Assembly: GCA_963827735.1 (NCBI GenBank)
Contig: CAWHBO010000003.1
Coordinates: 1 to 64,000, forward strand
DNA: 64,000 bases
DNA from: CAWHBO01 sp963827735
GTDB taxonomy: Bacteria > Patescibacteriota > Patescibacteriia > Patescibacteriales > UBA12075
Direction of reading: 5' to 3'
Shown one piece after another: positions 33,535 to 41,910 of this stretch. Made by a program: the position numbers and the translations under genes. The notes under the pieces were generated by a model. The model saw only the letters and a list, made by a program, of their open reading frames with translations, was not told the origin of the DNA and did not search any database. Every line of letters begins with the position of its first letter. Positions within the stretch are counted from its first letter, which is position 1.

Positions 33535-34839
33535 TTATTTCACCTCAAACGTCGTCTGATAACTTAAGCCCGACCGGTCGCCGATCGCGCTGATTGCTTT
33601 GTTTCCTTTTGACCCATCAGGCACGGTGATAACAACGCTGGCCGATCCCAGGTTATCAGCTTTTACCGGATATCTGTCAACCGCATCGTAAAATCCGATG
33701 GATACGATTTCATTCGGCCAAAATCCGTAAACAGAAACTGAAATCTTATCGCCTGCCACTCCCACATTCCTGCCAATGCTTAAAGACAATTCCGTCGGCT
33801 TCAAAATGCTGTCAATGTAGAGCGGAGCGTACCGGTACTGATCCAACACCCTCAAATTCTCGTCAGCCAAAATTACGGATGACTGGTTAAACAAGGCGAT
33901 GCGCAGTCCGCAGGCCGTGGTCGTAGCATCAAGATAAGTTGTCCAGGAGTTTGATCCGAACACGTTGGGATTAGCGGCATATAAGAATTTCTCTTTGTTC
34001 AAAAATTTATCCAGTTTGGTCACGCCATATCCATTGACATAAAACACTTCGCTTTCTGACGCAAAATCAGCCGCGTAGCTATATGTCACTCCCGGCTTTA
34101 CGGGATTCGTATATTCTTCAGAAGATGAGTCGTGAGTGTTGATTTTCACAATGCTGTTATCGGATGGGAAATATATATTTCCATCCGTGCCGATCGTCGG
34201 CTTTCTGACAGTGTTGTCCGCGTTTTCCAGGCCCACGCTTTTGATCAGATTGCCGCCTTCAACATCAAAAATCAATCCTTTTTCCTGAGTCGTGACTGCC
34301 AGATATTTGCTCCCGGCCTCCAAACCGAATGCTTTCTCAAAGTAGAGTATCTTATCCACGAACAGGTTATCAGACATGAATCTTCTAACGCCTTTCTCTC
34401 CGGCCGTAAAGATGTAATTGCCGGCAACCGACATGGAATCCATGTATCCGATATCATAATTACCGCTTCTTTTGACAAGCAAATCTCTTTTCAAGACGAT
34501 CGTCGGCAGATACGGATTGGAGATGTCATACTTTATGAGATTCCTGCCGGTTAAAACGATCAAGTAGGGTTTGTTTGCAATTGTCATCACGCCCAAATCA
34601 TTTATCGCCTCCATTCCCCTCACTTCGCCGGCCTGTACCAATTTGTTATCTTTGCTTATTTCCAGAATTTCAATGAATTCCGAATTGGAAACGAACAAAA
34701 AGTCCCTCCCGTCAATCTGAGCAATTTTCCCTTTTTGGTAATCTTTGGCTGTGCTGGTTTCTCCGCATTCAGTATGGGAAAAAAACAGCCCGAAGATTGC
34801 CACGGCAAAGAACAACAAAATAATCTTCTGATTTTTCAT
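33535..34839 (-). CDS. Secreted beta-propeller-like protein with IPT-like C-terminal domain
   Basis: This 434-residue protein has a signal peptide ('IILLFFAVAIFGLFFS', residues 5-20). The mature part has repeated strands of the form 'DFLFVSN…FIEILEIS', 'PYLIVLTGRNLIKYDIS', 'NYIFTAGEKGVRRF', 'KYLAVTTQEKGLIFDV', as in LVIVD or NHL propellers. The last ~80 residues ('SLSIGRNVGVAGDKISVSVYGF…') look like an IPT/Ig fold. The terminator at 33492 and the promoter at 33465 separate it from the next gene. Role unknown, probably cell-surface. Confidence 0.7.
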   Translation of the reverse strand: MKNQKIILLFFAVAIFGLFFSHTECGETSTAKDYQKGKIAQIDGRDFLFVSNSEFIEILEISKDNKLVQAGEVRGMEAINDLGVMTIANKPYLIVLTGRNLIKYDISNPYLPTIVLKRDLLVKRSGNYDIGYMDSMSVAGNYIFTAGEKGVRRFMSDNLFVDKILYFEKAFGLEAGSKYLAVTTQEKGLIFDVEGGNLIKSVGLENADNTVRKPTIGTDGNIYFPSDNSIVKINTHDSSSEEYTNPVKPGVTYSYAADFASESEVFYVNGYGVTKLDKFLNKEKFLYAANPNVFGSNSWTTYLDATTTACGLRIALFNQSSVILADENLRVLDQYRYAPLYIDSILKPTELSLSIGRNVGVAGDKISVSVYGFWPNEIVSIGFYDAVDRYPVKADNLGSASVVITVPDGSKGNKAISAIGDRSGLSYQTTFEVK

Positions 34840-34922
34840 AAAAGTGGATAAATTTAGTTAATCAAGTGCCTACAAATTATCACAATGAGAGGGTAAAGTC
34901 AATTTGGTTTTGCAAGATAATC

Positions 34923-35594
34923 CTACTCAATCTCATCAATAACTTTAATATTTTTCCTTTCAAAAATATCATACAAAAACACATCCGTGATGCCGCGGCG
35001 GTACTTGTATTCAGCAACATTCATGACCGTATAATTTATCTCGTGGCAAAGGTCGGCTTCCATTTCTTTTATGACCTTCAAGAGTCTAACCTTGTTGAAC
35101 TGCCCGACAATGAGAATGTCAACCGGAGCCGGTGAATTCACAAAGAGTCCCGTGAGAATAAGCACTTTGGGTTTTCCGGCGTTGTAAAGCTTTTTTATAA
35201 AATCTTTTTCATACAGAATCTGCGCTTTCATGATCAAAGCCTTGATCTCCTCAAACAGTACAAAATCTTTGTTCACCCGGTAGTACTTCTTGTCAGTCTT
35301 TTGAACCACGGCCTCTTTGTTTTTCTTATGCTTATCTTTCGCGATCTTGATATCTTTTACCGACTGCACCAAAAAATCCTCTCTTTCCGGAGCTGGCTCT
35401 TCCGGCGCGTTCTCGTCAAATTCTGAAGACAGCAAGCCAAACTCTTCCAAATTTTCCAGCTCGCGCCTGACAGAATTTACCTGCAGTTTGAGATCGCGCG
35501 CGAGCTGCCGGATAAAAAATTTCTCATTCGGCTTGGACAAGAAAATCTTCAAAATTTTAACCCGTGAGTGTGAACCAAAAATTTTATTTAACAT
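34923..35594 (-). CDS. Winged-helix regulator with nucleotidyltransferase-like domain
   Basis: This 223-residue protein has an N-terminal winged helix ('SRVKILKIFLSKPNEKFFIRQLARDLKLQVNSVRREL', about residues 9-46) of ArsR/MarR type. A charged linker (65-115) follows. The C-terminal part ('KVLILTGLFVNSPAPVDILIVGQFN') has the look of a nucleotidyltransferase-like fold with a DIL(I/V)VG motif but lacks the GS motif. Proteins of this layout are common in Parcubacteria. The gene is divergent from the 749-residue gene and might regulate it; that is an inference. Confidence 0.72.
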   Translation of the reverse strand: MLNKIFGSHSRVKILKIFLSKPNEKFFIRQLARDLKLQVNSVRRELENLEEFGLLSSEFDENAPEEPAPEREDFLVQSVKDIKIAKDKHKKNKEAVVQKTDKKYYRVNKDFVLFEEIKALIMKAQILYEKDFIKKLYNAGKPKVLILTGLFVNSPAPVDILIVGQFNKVRLLKVIKEMEADLCHEINYTVMNVAEYKYRRGITDVFLYDIFERKNIKVIDEIE

Positions 35595-35818
35595 AGGTTG
35601 ATATTTTACGTATGTTTATAGTATAATAATATATACAGATAAAGTCAAAAGCATAAAAACTTCCACCAACAACAAAAGGGAGAATTTTCGTATTTATATA
35701 CAAGCTATCAGCGCAAATCCGCGTATCAATCCGCGTAATATCCGCGGTAAAAACAACGAATAACGAAAAACACAAATAAAGCATAGACATATCACTTACC
35801 CTTAAACTATTCAAGGTA
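35595..35818. other. Divergent intergenic region with short repeats and a + strand promoter
   Basis: This 224-base space separates the winged-helix gene and the 749-residue gene. At its right end it holds direct repeats of AATCCGCGTA and ATCCGCGG (35712-35752). At its left end is a + strand promoter candidate, TTGATA at 35598-35603, 18 bases, then TATAAT at 35622-35627. No gene is seen. Confidence 0.6.
35598..35627 (+). promoter_or_regulatory. Sigma70-type promoter upstream of the 749-residue gene
   Basis: TTGATA and TATAAT are separated by 18 bases. The 5' leader would be about 185 bases. It overlaps the start region of the divergent regulator gene, so binding of that regulator here could affect both. 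Confidence 0.45.
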
Positions 35819-38068
35819 ATGCAGAACTACAAAATTGCGCCAATTTCAATCGTTCCCGGCAAAAAATCTTCGCTTCTGAGCGAAATTTTCATCGCGCAAG
35901 TCGATTTGGAAAAAGAGAACCTAGCCGGAAAGCTTTTCATTCTGATTGAAATGGAAGATGAGAACAGCCACAGCGTAAAGATCATGAATTTCTTGATTGA
36001 TAGCATAAACCGCAATTACTACCAAAGCGATAAGCTGATTCTCAGAGAAAAGATCTACAGTTTAAAACCCGAGCATATCTTTGAAGCGGCTCTGGCGAAA
36101 ACCAACAAGCAATTCCATGAATTTCTGGAAGAAGAAAAAATAAAATTTCCCGCCAAAAACATCAACATCACCGCCGGCCTCCTGTATGACAATGAGATTT
36201 TTTTCTCAAACACCGGCAAGAACAATGTTCTCCTTATCCACAAAGTCAAAAATGAATCCGGGGATTCGGACAAAGACTTCAAGGTCATAAACATTACAAA
36301 ACAAACCAAAGACGAAGAAAAAGCCCAGAAGCAGGAAATTTTTTCCAACATCATCAATGGCAAAATCCCCCCTCAAGGGCATTTTCTTATAACCAACGAA
36401 GCGCTCCCGGAATATCTTTCCAGCAAGCAGATCATTGAAACGATCACGACCCTGCCGCCCATCGGCGCCGCGGAACAAATCAAGAACATTCTTTCCCGCA
36501 TAAATTATTTTATCACTTTCTCCGGAATCATCATCAAAAACAGCCAGTCCTTGCCGGCCATGCCCCGTCCTGCTTCCAAAATTACCAGTTCCGAATCTTT
36601 TCTGGATCTGAGCCGGACGGAGGATGCGACCGAAAAGATCTTAAGCCCCACGGGAATGTTCAAAGCCAAAAACTGGCTGCTGGCTGCTTTCGCTTTGCTA
36701 TCCGGTCCGGCAAAGACGAAAAAAAATCAAACCATCATCCTGAAAGACAAAATATATTCCAAAAGACAAAGGAAAATTTTCAACCGGGTAAAAATCACCA
36801 ATTTCCTGAAAAATTACCTGTCGGGAATTTTGAATATTTTTTTCTATATCTTAAAAACCTTTTCCAATTTGCAAACCGTCTCGTTTTATTTTCAAAAAAC
36901 GGCTGATGGCATAAAAAAAATTCTTGCCAAAGCAAAAATTTTAAACAACAAAAAAAAGCTGCTTCTGACAATCGCCGGCCTTTCGCTCATTGCCATCATC
37001 ATCAACATCCAGATAGCCAGACACTCAAAACAAATCGAAGAAACGAACGCCAGCTACCAACAGCTGGTGGCTGACATTGAAAAAAAAGGAAACCAGATTG
37101 AGGCTAATCTACTCTACAGCAACGACAAAGGCGCACAAAATCTTTTTTCGGAGTTAAACGCTCTCTTGGAAAATTTCCCCAAAGATACGGAAGCGCAAAA
37201 AAAACAATATGAAGACTTTCAAGCTAAAATGAAAAACCAGCTGAACAAAGTCCGCAAAGCGGAAGTGGCGGATAGCCCTGAGATGATTGTTGACCTCATC
37301 AACATCAATCCAGGCGCTATGCCAGACAATCTGAATCTTATCCCGGCCAACAACAATTTATATTCTGCCGACTCCAAACAAAAATCGGTTTATATCATCG
37401 GCGTGAAAGACAAAACCGTTACCACGGTCACGGATTTGGACGCCCCCATCACCTCCCTGGGCATCTCCGCTGTTACCTCTGATAATTCAATCGCATATTT
37501 CAACGGGACTTCTGTCTTTGAGCTTGATGTTAGCGCTAATCAATTGAAAAATTTAAGCCTAACAACGACTGCGGTCTTGAATGATTTTACGGCCGCCGAT
37601 GCTTACGGCGGGCGCTTATATATCATCAACAAGACAAAAAATCAAATATACAGATTCGCCAAATCAAACGGTTCTTACGGCGCGCCTGTCGTTTGGAACA
37701 ATGAAAGCCTGGACCTGAGCAAAGCCTTGGATATCGCTATCGATGGATATATCTATATCATCAACAGCGACGGAAGCGTAATCAGGCTCCTCAGGGGAAA
37801 CCAGACGGAATTCTCCCTGGAGCAAGTTGACCCGGTTATCCAAAATCCGACACTTATCAAAACCAGTGAAGGCTCTGACTTTATATACGTGGGAGAGCCG
37901 AAAGAAAAAAGAGTGGTCGTTTTTGATAAAAAGGGCCAATTCATCATCCAATATACCTCTGCCGCTTTTGATAACTTGAAAGACTTTAGCGTTGACGAAA
38001 AAAACCAGGCTTTATATGTTTTGAACGGCAACCAAGTATTTACAATCAAAACTACTCATATCCAATAA
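35819..38068 (+). CDS. Membrane protein with PP2C-like N-terminus and C-terminal propeller
   Basis: This 749-residue protein has three parts. Residues ~1-235 resemble a PP2C-type phosphatase fold ('LSEIFIAQVD', 'NITAGLLYDNEIFFSNTGKNNVLLIH'), but where active PP2C has a GD metal motif this has GK, so it is probably inactive. A membrane helix lies near 380-396 ('LLLTIAGLSLIAIIINIQ'). Residues ~500-749 have repeated strands ('NLIPANNNLYSADSKQKSVYIIGV', 'GGRLYIINKTKNQIYRF', 'DGYIYIINSDGSVIRL') like a beta-propeller. A terminator follows it. Function unknown; a sensor is plausible. Confidence 0.7.
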   Translation: MQNYKIAPISIVPGKKSSLLSEIFIAQVDLEKENLAGKLFILIEMEDENSHSVKIMNFLIDSINRNYYQSDKLILREKIYSLKPEHIFEAALAKTNKQFHEFLEEEKIKFPAKNINITAGLLYDNEIFFSNTGKNNVLLIHKVKNESGDSDKDFKVINITKQTKDEEKAQKQEIFSNIINGKIPPQGHFLITNEALPEYLSSKQIIETITTLPPIGAAEQIKNILSRINYFITFSGIIIKNSQSLPAMPRPASKITSSESFLDLSRTEDATEKILSPTGMFKAKNWLLAAFALLSGPAKTKKNQTIILKDKIYSKRQRKIFNRVKITNFLKNYLSGILNIFFYILKTFSNLQTVSFYFQKTADGIKKILAKAKILNNKKKLLLTIAGLSLIAIIINIQIARHSKQIEETNASYQQLVADIEKKGNQIEANLLYSNDKGAQNLFSELNALLENFPKDTEAQKKQYEDFQAKMKNQLNKVRKAEVADSPEMIVDLININPGAMPDNLNLIPANNNLYSADSKQKSVYIIGVKDKTVTTVTDLDAPITSLGISAVTSDNSIAYFNGTSVFELDVSANQLKNLSLTTTAVLNDFTAADAYGGRLYIINKTKNQIYRFAKSNGSYGAPVVWNNESLDLSKALDIAIDGYIYIINSDGSVIRLLRGNQTEFSLEQVDPVIQNPTLIKTSEGSDFIYVGEPKEKRVVVFDKKGQFIIQYTSAAFDNLKDFSVDEKNQALYVLNGNQVFTIKTTHIQ

Positions 38069-38070
38069 AA

Positions 38071-38105
38071 AACAGGAACCGGCCGCGGCCGATTCCTGTT
38101 TTTTT
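38071..38105. terminator. Bidirectional terminator between the 749-residue gene and rplL
   Basis: AACAGGAACCGGCC and GGCCGATTCCTGTT form a 14-base stem with one mismatch and a two-base loop, with a T-run on the right and an A-run on the left. It serves the + strand gene ending at 38068 and the - strand rplL ending at 38116. Confidence 0.9.
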
Positions 38106-38115
38106 ATATCTTCGT

Positions 38116-38520
38116 TTATTTTAAAGTTACTTTCGCACCAGCTTCTTCCAATTGTTTCTTCATGCTTTCCGCTTCTTCTTTCTTTACGCCTTCTTTTACG
38201 ACTTTCGGAGCGCCGTCTACCAAATCTTTAGCGTCTTTAAGTCCCATATCGGTCAAAGCGCGGACAGCTTTGATGACTGCAATCTTGTTTCCGCCGGCTT
38301 CCGTAAGCTCAACGTCAAATTCGGTCTTTTCTTCCACCTCTTCAGCGGCTGCTCCGGGCATTGCGGCCATCATCATAGCCGGGGCGGCGGCGGAAACTCC
38401 GAATTTCTCTTCCAAAATCTTCACCAATTCAGCCAAGTCCAGGACTGACATTTTTTCGATTTCCTCGACCAGGGATTTGAATTTTGCGGGAACCTCAACA
38501 ACTTTTGTTTCTTCTGTCAT
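38116..38520 (-). CDS. rplL: 50S ribosomal protein L7/L12
   Basis: This 134-residue protein has an N-terminal dimerisation region ('LVEEIEKMSVLDLAELVKILEEKFGV'), an Ala/Met/Pro-rich hinge (about residues 48-60), and the C-terminal globular domain with 'KTEFDVELTEAGGNKIAVIKAVRALTDMGLKDAKDLVDGAP'. L7/L12 forms the ribosomal stalk that contacts elongation factors. It is about ten residues longer than common forms, mainly at the ends. It follows rplJ by 102 bases. Confidence 0.97.
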   Translation of the reverse strand: MTEETKVVEVPAKFKSLVEEIEKMSVLDLAELVKILEEKFGVSAAAPAMMMAAMPGAAAEEVEEKTEFDVELTEAGGNKIAVIKAVRALTDMGLKDAKDLVDGAPKVVKEGVKKEEAESMKKQLEEAGAKVTLK

Positions 38521-38622
38521 AGATTTATATAGTAATTTATAAATGATAACATCGTATCATCTGATTTAATTACTAAATTATGTTATATAATAAAAATTAA
38601 TTATAAAATTAAATCAAAAGCT

Positions 38623-39150
38623 CTACGCTTTTTTTTCTTCAATGGCTTTAAGCACATTTACCAAAGCCCTGATGTTGCCGGCCAACACATTCACAAAGCC
38701 TGATATTGGAGCATTGAGAGTGCCGACCAGTTTGCCATAAAGCTCTTGTTTGCCTGGCAATTTTGCCAATTGCGCTATTTCTGTTTTTGATAATTGCTTG
38801 TTTTCCAGCATGCCGCCCACAAATTCAATCTTGCCTTCTTTCCCTTTCATGAATTTATCAACAATCTTGGCCGGAGCGACTTCGTCTTGATATCCGAAAA
38901 TGACCGCGATTTTTCCTCCAAAACTTTTGGCGTCAATCCCCTCGATCTTGTTTTCTTTGAAAGCCAGGTCAAGCAAAGTCTTCTTGGCAACACAATACTC
39001 CGAGTTTTCTTTTTTTAATTCTTTCCGCAGTTCTTCTCCTTCTTTCGCTCCCAAAGCATTGAAGCCGGCAAAAACGATTGATTTTGACGCGCTGATCTTT
39101 TCTTTTAAACTTGCAAGGATTGCTACTTTTTGTCCCTTTGTCTTTGGCAT
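38623..39150 (-). CDS. rplJ: 50S ribosomal protein L10
   Basis: This 175-residue protein starts at ATG 39150 (MPKTKGQKVAILASLK). It has the L10 pattern: 'SKSIVFAGFNALGAKEGEELRKEL', 'YCVAKKTLLDLAF', and 'LPGKQELYGKLVGTLNAPISGFVNVLAGNIRALVNVLKAIEEKKA'. L10 anchors L7/L12 dimers. An upstream in-frame start at 39177 adds nine residues and is less likely. A leader RNA, attenuator and promoter lie upstream. Confidence 0.97.
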   Translation of the reverse strand: MPKTKGQKVAILASLKEKISASKSIVFAGFNALGAKEGEELRKELKKENSEYCVAKKTLLDLAFKENKIEGIDAKSFGGKIAVIFGYQDEVAPAKIVDKFMKGKEGKIEFVGGMLENKQLSKTEIAQLAKLPGKQELYGKLVGTLNAPISGFVNVLAGNIRALVNVLKAIEEKKA

Positions 39151-39156
39151 ATTTTT

Positions 39157-39262
39157 ATAAATACAAAATACGAACATTTACAAATATACGAATAAACATT
39201 TCTCTTGTCCAAACCTGGCGGCTTAGTTTTGTATATTTGTATAAATTTGTATTTTGTAAATC
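39157..39262. repeat. Imperfect inverted repeat between the L10 leader and rplJ
   Basis: AATACAAAATACGAAC…ATATACGAATAAA pairs with TTTGTATATTTGTATAAATTTGTATTTTG, arms of about 35 bases. It lies between the leader's terminator and the rplJ start, an unusual place. Confidence 0.7.
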
Positions 39263-39279
39263 TATTTAATGGATAAAAT

Positions 39280-39372
39280 AAAAAAACGACTCAAAAAGTC
39301 GCAAACAATAAAAGAATAATTGTCTCGGCGGGTAATTAAGTTTAGGACCCCTAAACACCTGCTGTCTGCGAC
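39280..39372 (-). ncRNA. Ribosomal protein L10 leader with terminator-like attenuator
   Basis: On the - strand the leader core runs from 39372 to about 39321 and contains GCAGACAGCAGGTG and, further on, ACCCGCCGAGACA. These match the conserved parts of the L10 leader known from Firmicutes, where L10 binds its own mRNA. About 30 bases on is a hairpin CGACT…AGTCG followed by seven T (39280-39301), which fits an attenuator. The order promoter, leader, terminator, rplJ, rplL is the expected one. Confidence 0.85.
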
Positions 39373-39392
39373 TATTTATTTGTAATGCTGTT

Positions 39393-39420
39393 ATTTTAAC
39401 AGAATATGGAAATTTGTCAA
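39393..39420 (-). promoter_or_regulatory. Sigma70-type promoter for rplJ-rplL
   Basis: On the - strand TTGACA (39420-39415) and TAAAAT (39398-39393) are separated by 16 bases; the -10 box is preceded by TGT, an extended -10 feature. The distance to the L10 leader core (about 20 bases) is right for a transcription start. Confidence 0.85.
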
Positions 39421-39453
39421 TAACAAAAAAATAACCAATATAAGATAAATTTT

Positions 39454-41814
39454 TTACTTTATTTGCTCTTGGTAGTTAAAAACCGGCCCAACCACAATGA
39501 TTTTATCTCCATTTTTGGTGCTATATACATAAGCCATCAATTTAACCCCGCTGATATTTTCTTTTATTCCCTTCTGATACTGCTTGATGACAAACTCTTT
39601 TACGCCCTCTCTTTTTACCTTGGTATCGCTTACAAATTCCTTTAAAGTTTGACAGCCTTCTTCATTGAGGCTTCCTCCGCTCAATTCAATATCCGCGATT
39701 CTCTTCACAAAATTCAAATCCTTGTTCATCTCATTGATGCTGATAAAAGCCGCGTTGATGTTGCTCCCGACCCTTAAGACTTCAATGGATTTAAGCAGCA
39801 TGTTGTTTCTCTTTATCAGATCCGAGTACAACAAGATATTCGGCTCAACATAGCTTTGCAAATCACAGCCTGCCGAAAAACTCAGATTACCGCTGGGGCC
39901 GTCTTGATAATTTTCCCATTCATCCGCGGGAAGACCGATGTTGGTCCAAGATCCAAGAATGCTGTTAACGACCTTCTCATCCATCCAGCTGCTATTTTTG
40001 GAAAGACGGCTTAAATTTTCTTTATAAAAACCGGAATAGGTTTTTGACAAATCAACATTTATCCAGTAAACGTTTGCATTCCAGTTAAACTTGTCAAATT
40101 TATCCAATTGTCCAAGCAGACCGGATATCTTCCCGTCATAACCGGCATAATCGGTGTTTTTTATATAATATTCATTGCTCTCTGGGAGGATTGACATCAG
40201 ACTGAGAATATCGCCCCCAAAGCCAACACAACGATACACAAAATCGCCGCCTGAGCATAAAGTATTTTTCATGGCCTGACTCTTGGTATCATTGCTTGTA
40301 AGGTCACTTCCCGTAAGCTGAGAGAAGATATAGTCATTGGGCCAATAATTATCTTGCAGGATCCTCATGCCCATGTTTTTTTTGTCTTGAATCTGAGTCC
40401 CGCCTTCAATGGGTAAAAATTTGTTCGCTACGATCGCATTGCGCAAAGAAATCAGATTTTCCTGCCTGTGCTTGTTATCATTTGAGAATAACGCTGGCAA
40501 TGAATAGCCTCCCGGAAATTCCTGCTTAAAGGCCTGGTTAAAATGCAGATAAGTCAAATCGCTTTTTAACCCTTCAAAAAATGATATGAATTTATAAACA
40601 AGCGCCCACTGATTTTTTAGCTCTTGATTGTTTTTAAAATCATCCGCCAAAAATGAAGCGGCGGCAAAGTTGTTTAGCCAATCGTTATAGTCCAGCAAGC
40701 AATCCGGGCAGTCTTCGCTTTTATAAAACAAAGGAAAAAAAGAATTCATCCATTTTTTTGCCAAAAAGTAATTTTTTAATTTCGCATGAGTTTTGTAGTC
40801 ATCAGGGACTTTGAAAGCGGAATAATCTTTCTCATAAAGGAAAACCGGAGATTTGGACAGCGACTTGGCTTCGCTTATCAAGCTCACTTCTTTGTCAACT
40901 TCCGCCTTTAAATCGCTGGGAATGTCAAAATAGTATACGCCGCTCTCCTCGGCGGTAAATTTGTTTTCATCTATAAAATTCTCATTCGGGTTTATCTGGT
41001 CTTCTTTCGGCTTTAAAAGCTTCAAACTGACTGCCAAAAAAACGGTCTTCAAACGCTCCCCTTCCAAAACCGGATCATTGACTGTTCCGGTCTTATCATA
41101 AACATTTCGGTACTGGGCCAGCGAAATGTCATACAATTTTTTGTTGATGTTCCAAAGACTGTCATAAAATACATTTTTTTCAATATCTTTATAAATCTCT
41201 TTCAGATTATTCTGATAATAATACAAAATAAAATCACTGCTTATAAAAACCGGAATTTGCGCATCAAAAAGACTGCGATACATCGTAAAAAAATCGCTGG
41301 TCTTTGAATTGAACTGAGGGTCAAGCATGGAAAATCCGTTGGCATTGATTTCCTGGATCTGGTTTTCAATGTCCACTTTCCGGGATACATCGTAATAGTT
41401 CAAAACCTCCGACTTGATGTTGATGGGCAGATCAAAACGGCTGGTGTTCGTCGCCAGATAAGCTTCCGGCTTCTCATAAAAACTGCCGAATTGCATTTCT
41501 TCCGCTTTCAGGTTGCTCTGGCCGCCTCCGTTCAGCGAACTGTCTCCATTGCCGCCAAAATCATTCGGCAGCACGGAAACGGTGCTGCTGCCTTTTTTTT
41601 CAGAATGCTTGACGCCGGTGTTTAAAGATATTTCCGGATTATTTTGAGAATTCAAATATACAATTAGAACCAGAACAAAAATCGCCGCGAACGCAAAAAA
41701 CCCAAGCGCTAAATATATCATTTTGCGCTTCTTGGCTTGCCCCGCAATCTCGTCTTCCAAGCTTTTGGAGCTAAAATCTTCTTTTTGTTTTTTCCATTCC
41801 TGATCTATGAACAT
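39454..41814 (-). CDS. DUF3160 family secreted protein
   Basis: This 786-residue protein has a short cytoplasmic head and a membrane segment (about residues 32-51), then an extracytoplasmic part. Blocks such as 'LDPQFNSKTSDFFTMYRSLFDAQIPVFISSDFILYYY', 'GMRILQDNYWPNDYIFSQL' and 'NWNANVYWINVDLSKTYSGF' match the DUF3160 family I know from Parcubacteria and other bacteria. Biochemical role is unknown. Transcription probably begins at or next to the ATG (see the -10 box at 41821), so the mRNA may be leaderless. Confidence 0.85.
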   Translation of the reverse strand: MFIDQEWKKQKEDFSSKSLEDEIAGQAKKRKMIYLALGFFAFAAIFVLVLIVYLNSQNNPEISLNTGVKHSEKKGSSTVSVLPNDFGGNGDSSLNGGGQSNLKAEEMQFGSFYEKPEAYLATNTSRFDLPINIKSEVLNYYDVSRKVDIENQIQEINANGFSMLDPQFNSKTSDFFTMYRSLFDAQIPVFISSDFILYYYQNNLKEIYKDIEKNVFYDSLWNINKKLYDISLAQYRNVYDKTGTVNDPVLEGERLKTVFLAVSLKLLKPKEDQINPNENFIDENKFTAEESGVYYFDIPSDLKAEVDKEVSLISEAKSLSKSPVFLYEKDYSAFKVPDDYKTHAKLKNYFLAKKWMNSFFPLFYKSEDCPDCLLDYNDWLNNFAAASFLADDFKNNQELKNQWALVYKFISFFEGLKSDLTYLHFNQAFKQEFPGGYSLPALFSNDNKHRQENLISLRNAIVANKFLPIEGGTQIQDKKNMGMRILQDNYWPNDYIFSQLTGSDLTSNDTKSQAMKNTLCSGGDFVYRCVGFGGDILSLMSILPESNEYYIKNTDYAGYDGKISGLLGQLDKFDKFNWNANVYWINVDLSKTYSGFYKENLSRLSKNSSWMDEKVVNSILGSWTNIGLPADEWENYQDGPSGNLSFSAGCDLQSYVEPNILLYSDLIKRNNMLLKSIEVLRVGSNINAAFISINEMNKDLNFVKRIADIELSGGSLNEEGCQTLKEFVSDTKVKREGVKEFVIKQYQKGIKENISGVKLMAYVYSTKNGDKIIVVGPVFNYQEQIK

Positions 41815-41820
41815 ATTGAT

Positions 41821-41829
41821 ATTATAACA
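41821..41829 (-). promoter_or_regulatory. Extended -10 promoter directly before the DUF3160 gene
   Basis: TGTTATAAT on the - strand ends seven bases before the ATG at 41814. A transcript starting about seven bases after the -10 box would start at the ATG itself. A possible -35, TTCCCA, lies 18 bases before TATAAT. Confidence 0.6.
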
Positions 41830-41857
41830 TATTTTTGGTTTTTTTGGGAATAATTTA

Positions 41858-41907
41858 AATAAAATAATGTAGGGACAGGTCGCGACCTGTCCCTACATTA
41901 TTTTATT
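41858..41907. repeat. Fifty-base perfect palindrome after mltG
   Basis: The 25-base arms 41858-41882 and 41883-41907 are exact complements with no loop. The centre is AGGGACAGGTCGCGACCTGTCCCT. It begins three bases after the mltG stop codon (as read on the - strand) and lies before the DUF3160 promoter. The GTAGGGACAGG-type core is a common intergenic palindrome in several bacterial genomes. Confidence 0.95.
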
Positions 41908-41910
41908 CGA

